Below, piece by piece: positions 25,173 to 34,074 of a stretch of DNA of 64,000 nt. The stretch is from NCBI GenBank assembly GCA_934747775.1, contig CAKVHA010000002.1, forward strand, positions 73,587 through 137,586, given 5' to 3'. Below the pieces are notes generated by a model. It ran no database searches, was not told where the DNA came from, and worked only from the letters and a program-made list of their open reading frames with translations. Source of the DNA: an uncultured Clostridia bacterium (lineage in GTDB: Bacteria > Bacillota > Clostridia > Christensenellales > UBA1242). Position numbers and translations under genes: made by a program. The stretch's first letter is position 1, and each line of letters starts with the position of its first letter.

Positions 25173-25310
25173 ATTTGATAACATATTGGTTTAGCACTCT
25201 TTCCCCCACAAACTCTCACCGATAAAATAAGCAAATACCTTTATGGTGGAAGTTTTTTAAATGTGATACGCTTCTAACATATTAGACTAATCCCACAAGC
25301 CTTGTGTCCA

Positions 25311-25510
25311 CTTGTAAGGGGAAGGTGGTAGCCAACGGCTACCAAAGGGTAGTCCAGTAAGTATACGAAATTTGTTTATTATGTTGTGTTTGTTGTCTTA
25401 GCGCAAATTAAACCGCAGAAGTACTGCAATGAATATAACCAACAAAACTGGTAAATAAGCCGGACTACCCCACCACCAGTCGTTCGACTGGTCCCCCGCC
25501 CGCTTACAAG
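25311..25510. repeat. Long inverted-repeat intergenic element with two hairpins
   Basis: Left arm 25311-25355 (CTTGTAAG ... GGGTAGTCC) and right arm 25462-25510 (GGACTACCC ... CTTACAAG) are inverted copies around a 106-nt centre. Each arm holds its own hairpin: GGTAGCC-AAC-GGCTACC at 25327-25343 and ACCAGTCG-TT-CGACTGGT at 25475-25492. No convincing gene is present in the 25083-25622 gap. It looks like a MITE- or BIME-like element. Confidence 0.7.
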
Positions 25511-25573
25511 GGACGGATAAATTTCAAATAACAGTTTTATTTCTTTCAAGGTGACACAGGCAGTATAAGGATA

Positions 25574-25612
25574 ATAAAAAAACACCTTGGATTATTTTCA
25601 AGGTGTTTTAAT
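25574..25612 (-). terminator. Terminator of the dnaB operon
   Basis: Stem AAAACACCTTG / CAAGGTGTTTT with U-run on the minus strand, just after the dnaB stop. Confidence 0.8.
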
Positions 25613-25622
25613 AAAATCCATA

Positions 25623-27086
25623 TTAAAAAATATCGTCTACAATGTCACTTTCTTCTAGCGGAACAATATCTGGTAAGTTTTCGTCTGGTGGAGTAACTTT
25701 ATTAAACTCTGGTGGTTCGGTACCTTCTAGGCTTTGAGAGTTTGCATCTTTTTCCAAATTAACAAAAGTTGTAGTTTCGCCAATCCACTTAACCTTAACT
25801 GTGCCTTGTGGACCATTACGGTGTTTTGCTACGATAATTTCGGCGATATTTTGACCAGCAATTTCTTTAGGACAATCTTTGTACATATCTGGACGATACA
25901 CAAAAATAACAATATCGGCATCTTGCTCTATTGCGCCCGACTCTCTAAGGTCGCTAAGCATTGGGCGGTGGTCGGTACGCGACTCTACGCCACGACTTAA
26001 CTGCGATAGCAAAATAATAGGCACATCAAGTTCTTTTGCAGCAATTTTTAGGTTACGCGACATACTACTAACTTCTTGTTGACGGCTTTCTGGAGTTTTG
26101 CTGTTGCCACTCATAAGTTGAAGATAGTCAATCATAACAAGGTCTAGCCCGTGTTCACGTTTTAGCTTGCGGCACTTACTTAAAATCTGCATTGGAGTTG
26201 TAAGTGAGTTATCGTCGGCATAGATGCTGGCGTTGGCAAGTTTTTCTTTAGCGCTCCAAAGCGCTTTCCAATCTTTAACCGAAAGTTCGCCTTTTAGTGC
26301 GCGCTCCATACTAACATACGCAACACTGCAAAGGCTACGTTGTGCTAGCTGGCTTTTAGGCATTTCTAGCGAGAAAATTGCGCATTTTTTACGACCGTTT
26401 ACTGCTGCGTAGTTTACAATATTCATAGCAAGTGATGTTTTACCACTACCTGGACGTCCTGCCACCAAAATAAGGTCACTATTTTGCAAGCCGTTTGTAA
26501 TTTTATCTAGCCCATAAATACCTGTGGATATTCCGCGAAGGCTGGTTTTGTCTTTTTGAATTGTTTCAAATTTATCCATAACGCCGTCTAGCGAGTCGTT
26601 TAACGGAGTAAGTTCGCCGTGGTCGTCTTCACGCCCAATATCGAAAATGTTTTTTTCCGCCATTGCAATTGCATCGGCTTTTTCGTGACCTTCGTATGCG
26701 TAATTAATTATGTCGTTAGAGCGGTTTATAAGCTTTCTTAGCACGCTATCGCGTTTTACAATATCTATGTAGTGTTTGTAGTTGCTAGCACTTGGAACAA
26801 TGTTGGTTAGGGTTGTTATGTATTCTAGCCCGCCAACAGATTCTAATAAATCCGATTTTTCTAGTTCGTCGGTTAGTGTAACTAGGTCTACTGGGCTGTT
26901 ACGCTTATACACTTCGTACATTGCGTTAAAAATAATCTTATGCGCTTCCACATAAAAGTCGTCGCCATTTAGTGCGCTTATTATATTAAAGCCAGCATCT
27001 TGGTCTATTAACACACAACCTAACACGCTTTGCTCGCCTTCTATACTGTTGGGCATTCTACGCCCTTCTACCTTAGTGCTTTTCAT
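25623..27086 (-). CDS. dnaB: Replicative DNA helicase DnaB
   Basis: A 487-residue ring helicase that unwinds the fork. The N-terminal domain (SIEGEQSVLGCVLIDQDA) is followed by the RecA-like domain: Walker A GRPGSGKTSLAMNIV, Walker B LDLVMIDYLQLMSG and the Q/arginine-finger region ILLSQLSRGVESRTDHRPML, ending HRNGPQGTVKVKWI. No intein is present. The start ATG has AAGGAG nine bases upstream. It is the last gene of an operon with a lipoprotein and a small membrane protein. The usual neighbour rplI is not here. Confidence 0.96.
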   Translation of the reverse strand: MKSTKVEGRRMPNSIEGEQSVLGCVLIDQDAGFNIISALNGDDFYVEAHKIIFNAMYEVYKRNSPVDLVTLTDELEKSDLLESVGGLEYITTLTNIVPSASNYKHYIDIVKRDSVLRKLINRSNDIINYAYEGHEKADAIAMAEKNIFDIGREDDHGELTPLNDSLDGVMDKFETIQKDKTSLRGISTGIYGLDKITNGLQNSDLILVAGRPGSGKTSLAMNIVNYAAVNGRKKCAIFSLEMPKSQLAQRSLCSVAYVSMERALKGELSVKDWKALWSAKEKLANASIYADDNSLTTPMQILSKCRKLKREHGLDLVMIDYLQLMSGNSKTPESRQQEVSSMSRNLKIAAKELDVPIILLSQLSRGVESRTDHRPMLSDLRESGAIEQDADIVIFVYRPDMYKDCPKEIAGQNIAEIIVAKHRNGPQGTVKVKWIGETTTFVNLEKDANSQSLEGTEPPEFNKVTPPDENLPDIVPLEESDIVDDIF

Positions 27087-27089
27087 ATG

Positions 27090-27344
27090 TTACTCCTTAT
27101 CGTTATAATTAGTGTTTTGTTTTTTCGCTTTAATGTGGGCAATTAGTTTTAAAAGCAATTCCGCTAGCCCCCACACACCACACAATATTGCTAAATCTAT
27201 TAAAACAAAACGTTGGGTTGGGTTTGATTTTTGAATTGCAAAATTTGTAAGGATTATAATTGGCAATGCCACCAATATAATTAGCCCATATTTTACAAAA
27301 AAATGTTTCATATCACGTTTGTCAAAAAAATACCTGTTTTTCAT
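27090..27344 (-). CDS. Small two-helix membrane protein
   Basis: An 84-residue protein with two membrane helices (LIILVALPIIILTNFAIQ and FVLIDLAILCGVWGLAELLL) and a basic C-terminus. I recognise no family. It sits between the lipoprotein gene (19 nt) and dnaB (4 nt), so it is co-transcribed with both. Confidence 0.7.
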   Translation of the reverse strand: MKNRYFFDKRDMKHFFVKYGLIILVALPIIILTNFAIQKSNPTQRFVLIDLAILCGVWGLAELLLKLIAHIKAKKQNTNYNDKE

Positions 27345-27362
27345 TTTTTATCCCCTTATGTT

Positions 27363-28238
27363 TTATTTTGTTAGCGTATCGTCGGTTAGGTTTATTTTTG
27401 TTTTGTAATGTTTTGCTTTAATCACCTTAATTATCCAAACCGTAATTAACACTAGCGCTAGTGCGATGCTTAAAGCAAGGGCAACTATATACCAGCCAGT
27501 GCCAACCGCTGTGGTGTAATAATAACTAAGCTGGCAAGTTTTGTAGCCTTCGTTTTGAGTGTCAATATCCCACAAGTGATAGTTTATGCCGTCAATTTTT
27601 TCTATATAATCCGCATTAGATTTTAGTCGCGTGTCGGTTGTACCGTACACTTGAGTTAGGCTAACATCTTGCACGCCAAACTCGCTATATTTGGTTGAAT
27701 AATAATCGTAATAGCTAGGCTCGCCACCAATACTTTCTAGATTTGTAAACGTATTGTTGGCTTTAATAATATATTTGCTTACAAACCAATTGCTTACAAT
27801 TTCTGCGTCGTCATCGGTTTCGCTGCTATCGTCTTCTAGCGGAATGCCGTTAATAAGTTTGTAAAAATCTATATTTGCATAACTAATTACGGCAACTATG
27901 CGGTCGGTTTTTAAATCAGCTTCCATCCACTCACCTTGTTCGGCAAGCACATTGTTAATAAAATCAATTTTGCCTTCATAGCGACGTTGAAGTTCTAGTT
28001 TTGATGCGGTTATCGCCTCAACATAGGTTTTAAGGTCTTCTCTTATGTCGTTTTTAAGATTGATATATTTTTCTTCGCCAATCTTTTCAATAATTTTGCT
28101 GCGGTCTAATTCAATTACAATTTTGTCCATAATAAGCCCTGTGTCGTCGGTTATGCGCTGATACTCTATGTGTGCACAGCTTGCCACGAAAAAGCAACAC
28201 ATTATTAACACTATTACACTTAAAAATCTTTTCTTCAA
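27363..28238 (-). CDS. Lipoprotein with C-terminal membrane helix
   Basis: A 291-residue protein of unknown family. The N-terminus (RFLSVIVLIMCCFFVASC) is a lipoprotein signal peptide with lipobox VASC, so the mature protein is lipidated on Cys21. An outer domain of about 210 residues, rich in Tyr and Asp, is followed by a second membrane segment (WYIVALALSIALALVLITVW) and a short basic tail. A lipidated N-terminus combined with a C-terminal helix is unusual and would tether both ends. It is the first gene of the operon leading to dnaB. Confidence 0.75.
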   Translation of the reverse strand: MKKRFLSVIVLIMCCFFVASCAHIEYQRITDDTGLIMDKIVIELDRSKIIEKIGEEKYINLKNDIREDLKTYVEAITASKLELQRRYEGKIDFINNVLAEQGEWMEADLKTDRIVAVISYANIDFYKLINGIPLEDDSSETDDDAEIVSNWFVSKYIIKANNTFTNLESIGGEPSYYDYYSTKYSEFGVQDVSLTQVYGTTDTRLKSNADYIEKIDGINYHLWDIDTQNEGYKTCQLSYYYTTAVGTGWYIVALALSIALALVLITVWIIKVIKAKHYKTKINLTDDTLTK

Positions 28239-28264
28239 ATTTTAGACCTCATTTTTCACATTTA

Positions 28265-28293
28265 ATTATATATTAAAAAAAGAATATTTTCAA
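28265..28293 (-). promoter_or_regulatory. Promoter of the lipoprotein-dnaB operon
   Basis: Minus strand TTGAAA, 17-nt spacer, TATAAT. Confidence 0.7.
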
Positions 28294-28376
28294 TAAGATT
28301 TTATAACAATATGTTCAATTTATTGTTAAAAATTACAAATTTTGCATAAAAAATTTTTACACACTTTAATAATTTA

Positions 28377-28405
28377 TTGCCAAAGGGTACAAAAAAGAAT
28401 ATAAT
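28377..28405 (+). promoter_or_regulatory. Promoter of the CYTH-like gene
   Basis: TTGCCA at 28377-28382, 17-nt spacer, TATAAT at 28400-28405. The transcript start is expected at 28412-28413, at the ATG itself. Confidence 0.65.
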
Positions 28406-28412
28406 ATTAGGT

Positions 28413-29102
28413 ATGGAAAACACAAGAAAGTGCAATTACATTTCTAATAAGTTTGGCATAGACAACATAAAAAGAGATAAAGCCACTATTTTAGCAGCTG
28501 GCGGTGCGCTTGCTGGTTTTGGATTGTTGGAAAGCCGAAAGGAATTGGTGTTTAAAGAATATTATGATACACCAAACTTTTTCTTTTCCGAAAACGGCAT
28601 TACAATAAACAAAAATGTTTTTAAGGGCTCAAATGTTGCTACACTTGTAGTGAGATATCAAACCGAAAAACAACGCATAGAATTTTTAAGTGATATGCCA
28701 GATGTTTTTGAACTTAAAATAAATAAAAAAGACAGCATTTTTAAATATGTAGATTACATAACCGAATGTATTGGCGAGCTTGCTCCATACGGACTAAATG
28801 TTGATGTTAAAAAAACATTATTTGGAATTGTAAATGTGTTTACATCCAAAAAACAACGCGAAACATACAAATATATTAGTTTTAGCGGATTAAAAATCAC
28901 GCTTGCCTTTTGTAAAAACAAATATTATACAAATTTAAACCGCAACTGCGAAAATATGTTAATGCTAGAAATTGACAGCGAAAATGTGGACAAAAAACCA
29001 GAGTACGACGCGTTTATTAAGAAACTAAAGTTCAACTACCCTAATTTAATAGAATTAGAAAGTTCCGATTATCTACTTGGAAAATCACTACTATTTAAAT
29101 AA
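28413..29102 (+). CDS. CYTH-like domain protein (tentative), probably leaderless
   Basis: A 229-residue soluble protein. EYYDTPNFFFSENGITINKN followed by ATLVVRYQT recalls the opening strands of CYTH/VTC-type triphosphate-binding domains (YYDTpd..L...g..lR.R). The later ExExK pattern is weak, so the family call is tentative. Residues 20-40 (ATILAAGGALAGFGLLES) are small and hydrophobic. The start is ATG 28413; an upstream TTG at 28377 is the first base of the -35 box and cannot be the start. No Shine-Dalgarno is possible because transcription begins at or next to the ATG. It is a single gene with a terminator. Confidence 0.55.
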   Translation: MENTRKCNYISNKFGIDNIKRDKATILAAGGALAGFGLLESRKELVFKEYYDTPNFFFSENGITINKNVFKGSNVATLVVRYQTEKQRIEFLSDMPDVFELKINKKDSIFKYVDYITECIGELAPYGLNVDVKKTLFGIVNVFTSKKQRETYKYISFSGLKITLAFCKNKYYTNLNRNCENMLMLEIDSENVDKKPEYDAFIKKLKFNYPNLIELESSDYLLGKSLLFK

Positions 29103-29105
29103 AAG

Positions 29106-29137
29106 CAAAAGCGACATAACATTGTCGCTTTCTTTTA
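29106..29137 (+). terminator. Terminator after the CYTH-like gene
   Basis: 9-bp stem AAAGCGACA / TGTCGCTTT followed by a T-rich tract. Confidence 0.75.
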
Positions 29138-29305
29138 CCTATTGTTTTAAGTTTTACAAAACCAACACTTTAAGTTTTCAAATGAAGAATTTTATATTGT
29201 TATGGTAAATAGATTTTTTAAACATTACAATAATATTTTTACACAATAAAATTAAACACCAAAACAACAGTGGTTTTTACACTCAGCCCGCATTAACATA
29301 CAAAT

Positions 29306-29932
29306 TTAAAACACGCTTTTATATTGTTGAAGTTTTAAAATTAATGATGTAAGTTGTTTGTTTAAGTAATCAATTTTAATCATATCGTTAAGTTTAATTA
29401 AGTCATTAATAAGTTCGTCGAAGATGTTTTTAATATGGTCTACTAGGTCGTTTGCATTTTTAGGATAATTATAATCATCGTCTTCAAACTGTGGAATTTC
29501 GTCTAACATAGAAAGATGCTTGTAAATATTTAGCACAACATCGCTTACCACCCTAACATCTAATTTTACCTTGTTTATTTCGTTTTTGTTTTCTACGCTT
29601 TGTTCCAACACAGACAATGCTTGAATTAAATTAATTGTCAAAAAGTAACTATTTTTTGACAATAACACAAGTTTTTCTCGCAACTCCGTAGTATATTCTG
29701 ACTTAAAATCATAGTTTTCATTAAATTCCAAAACAGTAACACCAACTACACTATTTTGTTCGGGCTCGGTTAAACACAACACATAGCCGCGTGTTAGTTT
29801 TTCGTAGCACGCAATAAATTTATCACACGGAATAATGTCTTGTTTTTTAGTATAGGCATATTTTTTTACGTACTCAATTCTTTCATCACTCAGTTGTTTT
29901 TTGGGTTTTTGTTTAAAAAAATTAAATGGCAT
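29306..29932 (-). CDS. Unknown helical protein downstream of the hydrogenase
   Basis: A 208-residue soluble protein that I do not recognise. The N-terminus is basic (FNFFKQKPKKQ). The first half looks alpha/beta (YVLCLTEPEQNSVVGVTVLE), and the second half is helical with Leu/Ile heptads (LNDMIKIDYLNKQLTSLILK). The Shine-Dalgarno AGGAGT is 9 nt upstream. It starts 48 nt after the HydA-like gene with no terminator between, so it may be the fourth gene of the hydrogenase operon, but nothing in its sequence suggests a maturation role. Confidence 0.65.
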   Translation of the reverse strand: MPFNFFKQKPKKQLSDERIEYVKKYAYTKKQDIIPCDKFIACYEKLTRGYVLCLTEPEQNSVVGVTVLEFNENYDFKSEYTTELREKLVLLSKNSYFLTINLIQALSVLEQSVENKNEINKVKLDVRVVSDVVLNIYKHLSMLDEIPQFEDDDYNYPKNANDLVDHIKNIFDELINDLIKLNDMIKIDYLNKQLTSLILKLQQYKSVF

Positions 29933-29980
29933 ATTGTATTACTCCTATTGTTAATACATATGCCACTCAACTTAAATTTA

Positions 29981-31663
29981 TTACTTTTTGTTTTTTCTAT
30001 GCAAAAGCTCTTTTGATTTGTTTAATGACGAACCAAATATGTTTTTATAAATATTTTTTATGTTTTCACTTTCCACGCTAATTTTGTTGTTTATTTCTTT
30101 ATCTTTTTTATATAGTGCTGCTGCGCGTTTTAGCTTTACATCTTCAATATCAATTTTGTTATAGTCCTCATAATTCTGTCCGCCGCCATTTACACAACCA
30201 CCTGGACACGCCATAACTTCCACATAATCATAATGTTTTTTGTTGGATACAATATCATCCATAACATCTTTAGCATTTCTTAGTCCATTAACAACGCAAA
30301 TACTTAAACTTGTTTTTCCACATTTTACAACAATGTCTTTTCTACCCCTACTATTTCTAACATCAACAAAGTCAACTAAAGTTTCATTAGGGTTAAGTTT
30401 GCGACAAACAGAGCGAAGTATTGCTTCGGTCACGCCGCCAGTTGCACCAAATATTAACCCCGCACCACTATACTTAGAAAACGGGTCATCAAACTTATTA
30501 GGTTCTAGGTTGTTATAATCTAAACCAGCATCGTCTATCATTTTAGCTAGTTCTCGCGTGGTTAACACAAAATCCACATCATCGCCACGCAACTTTTCGC
30601 CTTTTTTTGCCGTGCACGGCATTATTCCCACCACTTTTATATTGTTTTTACTTGTGTTTTCGGTACTTGAAAAGTAGTTTTTAATAACAGCACCAAGCAT
30701 TTCTGTTGGGCTTTTACAATTAGACAAGTGTGCAGTGTGATTAGGATAGAATGTGTGCACATACTTAAACCACGCTGGACAACAAGAACTAAAAAGTGGA
30801 AGGTTTTTGTGATTTTTAATTCGCTCCAACAACTCTTCGCTTTCTTCCACCGCAGTAAGATCTGCCCCAACATTAATATCGAACACTCGGTCAAAGCCAA
30901 GCTGTTTTAATGCAGAAACCATTCTGCCTTCGTCAAATGTGCCAACAGGATTATTAAAATATTCGGCAAGCGAAACCCTAACAGATGGCGCAACTTGAGC
31001 AAACACCAATGTGTTTTCATCTTTCAAAACAGTTTTTACAGCCTCTATTTCACTGTTTTCAACCAAAGCTCCAGTTGGGCAAACAAGCACACACTGCCCA
31101 CATCCCACACACGGACTTTTTTCTAGTGGCAAACCAAATTGACAACCAACTACAGTGTTTCCACCACGTCCAATTTTTGTAAGAGCATTAACAGCTTGCG
31201 TTTTTTTACATACCGCAACACATCTGCCGCACAATATGCATTTATTAGGGTTTCTGACAATACAAGGTGAAGAATTGTCAGTAACCCACCTGTTATTATT
31301 GTTTAAATAATCAACACCATACTCTTTACACAAACTTTGTAATGAGCAAGCACCAGACTTAGCACACTCAATACAATTTTTATGATGATTTGAAACTAAT
31401 AATTTTAGAGTATTAACCCTACTCTTTATAACTTTTTCGCTGTGCGTTAAAACACTAAGTTCGTCTTTACACAATGTGTTGCAAGCGCATATTAGTTTGC
31501 CAGTGTTTTCATCTTCAACCAGACACATTCTGCAATTCCCGTCGTTTACAAGATTTTTAAGATAGCAAAGTGTGGGAATGTGTATTTCATTTTTTCTTGC
31601 AACTTGTAAAATTGTTTCGTTTTCTAAGTAAGTGCAAGTTATTCCGTTTATTGTTATTTTCAT
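29981..31663 (-). CDS. hydA: [FeFe] hydrogenase catalytic subunit (HydA/HndD-like)
   Basis: A 560-residue iron hydrogenase that makes or oxidises H2. Order: N-terminal 2Fe-2S domain (CYLKNLVNDGNCRMC...CNTLC), the His/Cys 4Fe-4S motif NHHKNCIECAKSGACSLQ, two 4Fe-4S ferredoxin motifs (CILCGRCVAVC and CVGCGQCVLVCPTGA), then the H-cluster domain with SSCCPAW, MPCTAKKGE and EVMACPGGCVNGGGQ. All cysteine ligands of the H-cluster are present. Its ATG overlaps the stop of the NuoF-like gene by 4 nt. With the NuoF- and NuoE-like subunits it forms an NADH-linked, probably electron-bifurcating, cytosolic complex. The HydEFG maturases are not in the window. Confidence 0.95.
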   Translation of the reverse strand: MKITINGITCTYLENETILQVARKNEIHIPTLCYLKNLVNDGNCRMCLVEDENTGKLICACNTLCKDELSVLTHSEKVIKSRVNTLKLLVSNHHKNCIECAKSGACSLQSLCKEYGVDYLNNNNRWVTDNSSPCIVRNPNKCILCGRCVAVCKKTQAVNALTKIGRGGNTVVGCQFGLPLEKSPCVGCGQCVLVCPTGALVENSEIEAVKTVLKDENTLVFAQVAPSVRVSLAEYFNNPVGTFDEGRMVSALKQLGFDRVFDINVGADLTAVEESEELLERIKNHKNLPLFSSCCPAWFKYVHTFYPNHTAHLSNCKSPTEMLGAVIKNYFSSTENTSKNNIKVVGIMPCTAKKGEKLRGDDVDFVLTTRELAKMIDDAGLDYNNLEPNKFDDPFSKYSGAGLIFGATGGVTEAILRSVCRKLNPNETLVDFVDVRNSRGRKDIVVKCGKTSLSICVVNGLRNAKDVMDDIVSNKKHYDYVEVMACPGGCVNGGGQNYEDYNKIDIEDVKLKRAAALYKKDKEINNKISVESENIKNIYKNIFGSSLNKSKELLHRKNKK

Positions 31664-33492
31664 TTTTCACCTCGCTTAATTGCGCCAAATCTGCAAGTTT
31701 CAAAGCATTTTCCACACTTTACACATTTTGATTGGTCAATTTTAAAAGGTTTTCTTATTTCGCCACTTATGGCTTTAACAGGACAAACTCGCGAGCAAGC
31801 TGAGCAACCCACGCAAACATTTGGCATAATTTCATAATGTTTTAGTTTTACGCAAACATTTGCTCTACATTTGCCTTTTATATGTTCAAGATACTCGTCT
31901 TTAAAATATTTTAGAGTACTTAACACTGGGTTTGGGGCGAATTTGCCCAAGCCACAAAGCGAACTATTTTTTAAATATTCGCAAGTTTCTTCTAATTCTT
32001 GTATATCCGATAGTTGCCCTTTGCCATCGCAAATTTTTGTAAGGATTTCATATAGTTTTACTGTGCCAAGTCTACAAGCCGTACACTTTCCACACGATTC
32101 TTCCATAGAAAACTTTACAAAAAAACGAGCCAAGTCCACCATACAAGTATCTTCATCTAATACAATAATTCCGCTACCACCAACAAGTGCGCCTGCGTTT
32201 TCAATGTCGCTGTAATTTAGCGGAATATTTAGCATATCGGCAGGGATACAACCACCCACCGAACCACCAATCATAACAGCTTTTAGCCTTTTATCACCAA
32301 TCAATCCGCCGCCAATATTATACACAACTTCTTTTAGCGGAGTACCCATTTTTACTTCAATTAGCCCTGCGTGTTTTACTTTACCAGAAAGCGCAAACAC
32401 TTTTGTACCGCTTCCCACAATGCCTAATTTTTTAAACCACTCGGAACCATTCAAAACAATACTAGGCACGCACGCTAGCGTTTCCACATTGTTTACAAGT
32501 GTTGGTTTTTCTAAATATCCGCACTCGCTAGGATATGGCGGTTTTATATCTGGTTCGCCACGTTTGCCTTCTAGAGTTTTTATTAGCGCGGTTTCTTCGC
32601 CGCACACAAAAAGTCCAGCACCAAGCCTAACTTCAATATCAAAACAAAAATCAGTTTCAAATATGTTTTTACCAAGCAGCCCAAGTTTTTTGGCATCAAG
32701 TATGGCTTTTTTGACACAATCTGCCGCCATTTCATATTCCGCACGAATATATATTATACCTTTTGTTGCCCTAACCGCATAGCCAGCAATTGCAACTGCT
32801 TCTACAATAAGATGCGGGTCGGCGTCTATTATGGATCTATCCATATCGCCGCAATTACATATAATATATTTCTCGTCACTTATGGCATTTTTAACTTGTT
32901 GCCATTTTTTATAGGCTGGGTAGCCCGCCCCACCGCGGCCAAGCAGTCCGCTAGTTTTTATAAGGGCAATAACATCGTTTTCGGTGTAAGTTTTTAGCAC
33001 TTTATATAGTGCCAAATATCCATCAAACGCAATGTAATCCATAATATTAAGCGGGTCTATTAATCCAATGTTTTTACGAGCAACAAAAGTTTGTTTTTTG
33101 TAAAAATCAATTTTATCCATTTCGTCTTGGCTTAGGTTTTTATCAAACAACAATTCTTCTACAACCTTGCCACCAATGATGTGTTGGGTTATTATTTTAG
33201 ACGCCAATTCTTTGGTAACCTTACAATAAAATGTTTTTTCGGGATACACAATTACAATTGGCCCTTTTGCGCATAGTCCCATACAACCCACTTGGTTTAC
33301 TTTTACTTGAGTGCCTAGTTTGTGTTTTTTAATTTCTTCCCTAAATGTATTTAGCACCGATTGTCCGCCATTGCTGTGACACGCGGTATTTGTACAAACC
33401 ACAATCTCTTTTTTAAGCGAGTGTGTGTTTAATTTTGCGGTCATATTTAGCATTGCTGACTGCTTTAATTCGTTTAATTTTTCAAAATTCAT
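31660..33492 (-). CDS. hydB: NuoF-like NADH-binding subunit of the hydrogenase (HydB/HndC-like)
   Basis: A 610-residue flavoprotein subunit. An N-terminal thioredoxin-like 2Fe-2S domain (CTNTACHSNGGQ ... VGCMGLCAKGP) precedes the NuoF core. The FMN/NADH-binding parts are GRGGAGYPAYKKW and LGAGLFVCGEETALIKTLEG, followed by an SLBB-like region and the 4Fe-4S motif SCGKCTACRLGT. Two C-terminal ferredoxin motifs are added (CVGCSACSRVCPVKA and CVKCGKCFETCRFGA). This is the full HydB-type domain set. It takes electrons from NADH and passes them to the H-cluster subunit. Confidence 0.94.
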   Translation of the reverse strand: MNFEKLNELKQSAMLNMTAKLNTHSLKKEIVVCTNTACHSNGGQSVLNTFREEIKKHKLGTQVKVNQVGCMGLCAKGPIVIVYPEKTFYCKVTKELASKIITQHIIGGKVVEELLFDKNLSQDEMDKIDFYKKQTFVARKNIGLIDPLNIMDYIAFDGYLALYKVLKTYTENDVIALIKTSGLLGRGGAGYPAYKKWQQVKNAISDEKYIICNCGDMDRSIIDADPHLIVEAVAIAGYAVRATKGIIYIRAEYEMAADCVKKAILDAKKLGLLGKNIFETDFCFDIEVRLGAGLFVCGEETALIKTLEGKRGEPDIKPPYPSECGYLEKPTLVNNVETLACVPSIVLNGSEWFKKLGIVGSGTKVFALSGKVKHAGLIEVKMGTPLKEVVYNIGGGLIGDKRLKAVMIGGSVGGCIPADMLNIPLNYSDIENAGALVGGSGIIVLDEDTCMVDLARFFVKFSMEESCGKCTACRLGTVKLYEILTKICDGKGQLSDIQELEETCEYLKNSSLCGLGKFAPNPVLSTLKYFKDEYLEHIKGKCRANVCVKLKHYEIMPNVCVGCSACSRVCPVKAISGEIRKPFKIDQSKCVKCGKCFETCRFGAIKRGEK

Positions 33493-33499
33493 AGTTCAC

Positions 33500-33925
33500 C
33501 TAAATTAACCCATTTATAATTTCGCCTAGTTTTTGCTCGGTTAGCTTTCCATATATTTTGCCGTTTATCCTAACCGCCGGTGCTTCGCCACAACAGCCCA
33601 AACACCTAATTACATTAACCGAAAAAAGATTGTCGGCGGTGTTTCCAAGTTGTTGTAATTTTAATTTTTCCATAAGGTGATTAAGCAAAGTTTCGCCACC
33701 CAAAACAAAGCAAGCACTTCCCACACACACTTCTATTTGATATTTTGCGGTTGGCGAAAACCTAAAAGCGCTAAAAAAGGTTGCAACCCCATAAATTTCG
33801 CTTATAGGCTTGTTTGCTAATTTTGCTATTTGTTCCATTGCAGACTGGCTTATATAACCATTTTTTTTCATTTCTTGCTGCAATAATTCTACAACACTAA
33901 GTTTTTTTATGTTTTTATTTTCCAT
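33500..33925 (-). CDS. hydC: NuoE-like 2Fe-2S subunit of the hydrogenase (HydC/HndA-like)
   Basis: A thioredoxin-like ferredoxin of 141 residues with the four-Cys pattern CVGSACFVLGG ... VIRCLGCCGEAPA and the helical N-terminus typical of NuoE (YISQSAMEQIAKLANKPISEIYG). It is the first gene of the hydrogenase operon, 7 nt before the NuoF-like gene. ATG 33925 is preferred, with a weak GGGA upstream. ATG 33937 is four codons earlier, but it would sit only about 4 nt after the transcript start expected from TGATATAAT at 33948-33956. Confidence 0.9.
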   Translation of the reverse strand: MENKNIKKLSVVELLQQEMKKNGYISQSAMEQIAKLANKPISEIYGVATFFSAFRFSPTAKYQIEVCVGSACFVLGGETLLNHLMEKLKLQQLGNTADNLFSVNVIRCLGCCGEAPAVRINGKIYGKLTEQKLGEIINGLI

Positions 33926-34009
33926 TTTTTGTCCCATTACAAACTCATTATATCAAAAAATTATAAAATTAAAAAATCTATATGTGTTAATTTAATAAAA
34001 ATTTTAACT

Positions 34010-34052
34010 AAAAAAACAATCAATATCTTTTATGAATATTGATTGCTTTTGT
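34010..34052. terminator. Terminator of the gene ending at 34075
   Basis: 10-bp stem CAATCAATAT / ATATTGATTG with U-runs on both sides, strongest on the minus strand. Confidence 0.75.
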
Positions 34053-34074
34053 TTTTTATTTAATTAATTAGCAA

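Noticed and set aside
25379..25585. A 68-codon minus-strand frame between dnaB and the small coiled-coil gene
   Set aside because: It lies within the inverted-repeat element; its Gly/Thr/Arg-rich middle comes from the hairpin, not from a protein.
29981..33925. The operon as a respiratory complex I fragment
   Set aside because: The NuoE- and NuoF-like genes are followed by a complete H-cluster hydrogenase and no membrane subunits, which fits HydABC/HndACD rather than complex I.
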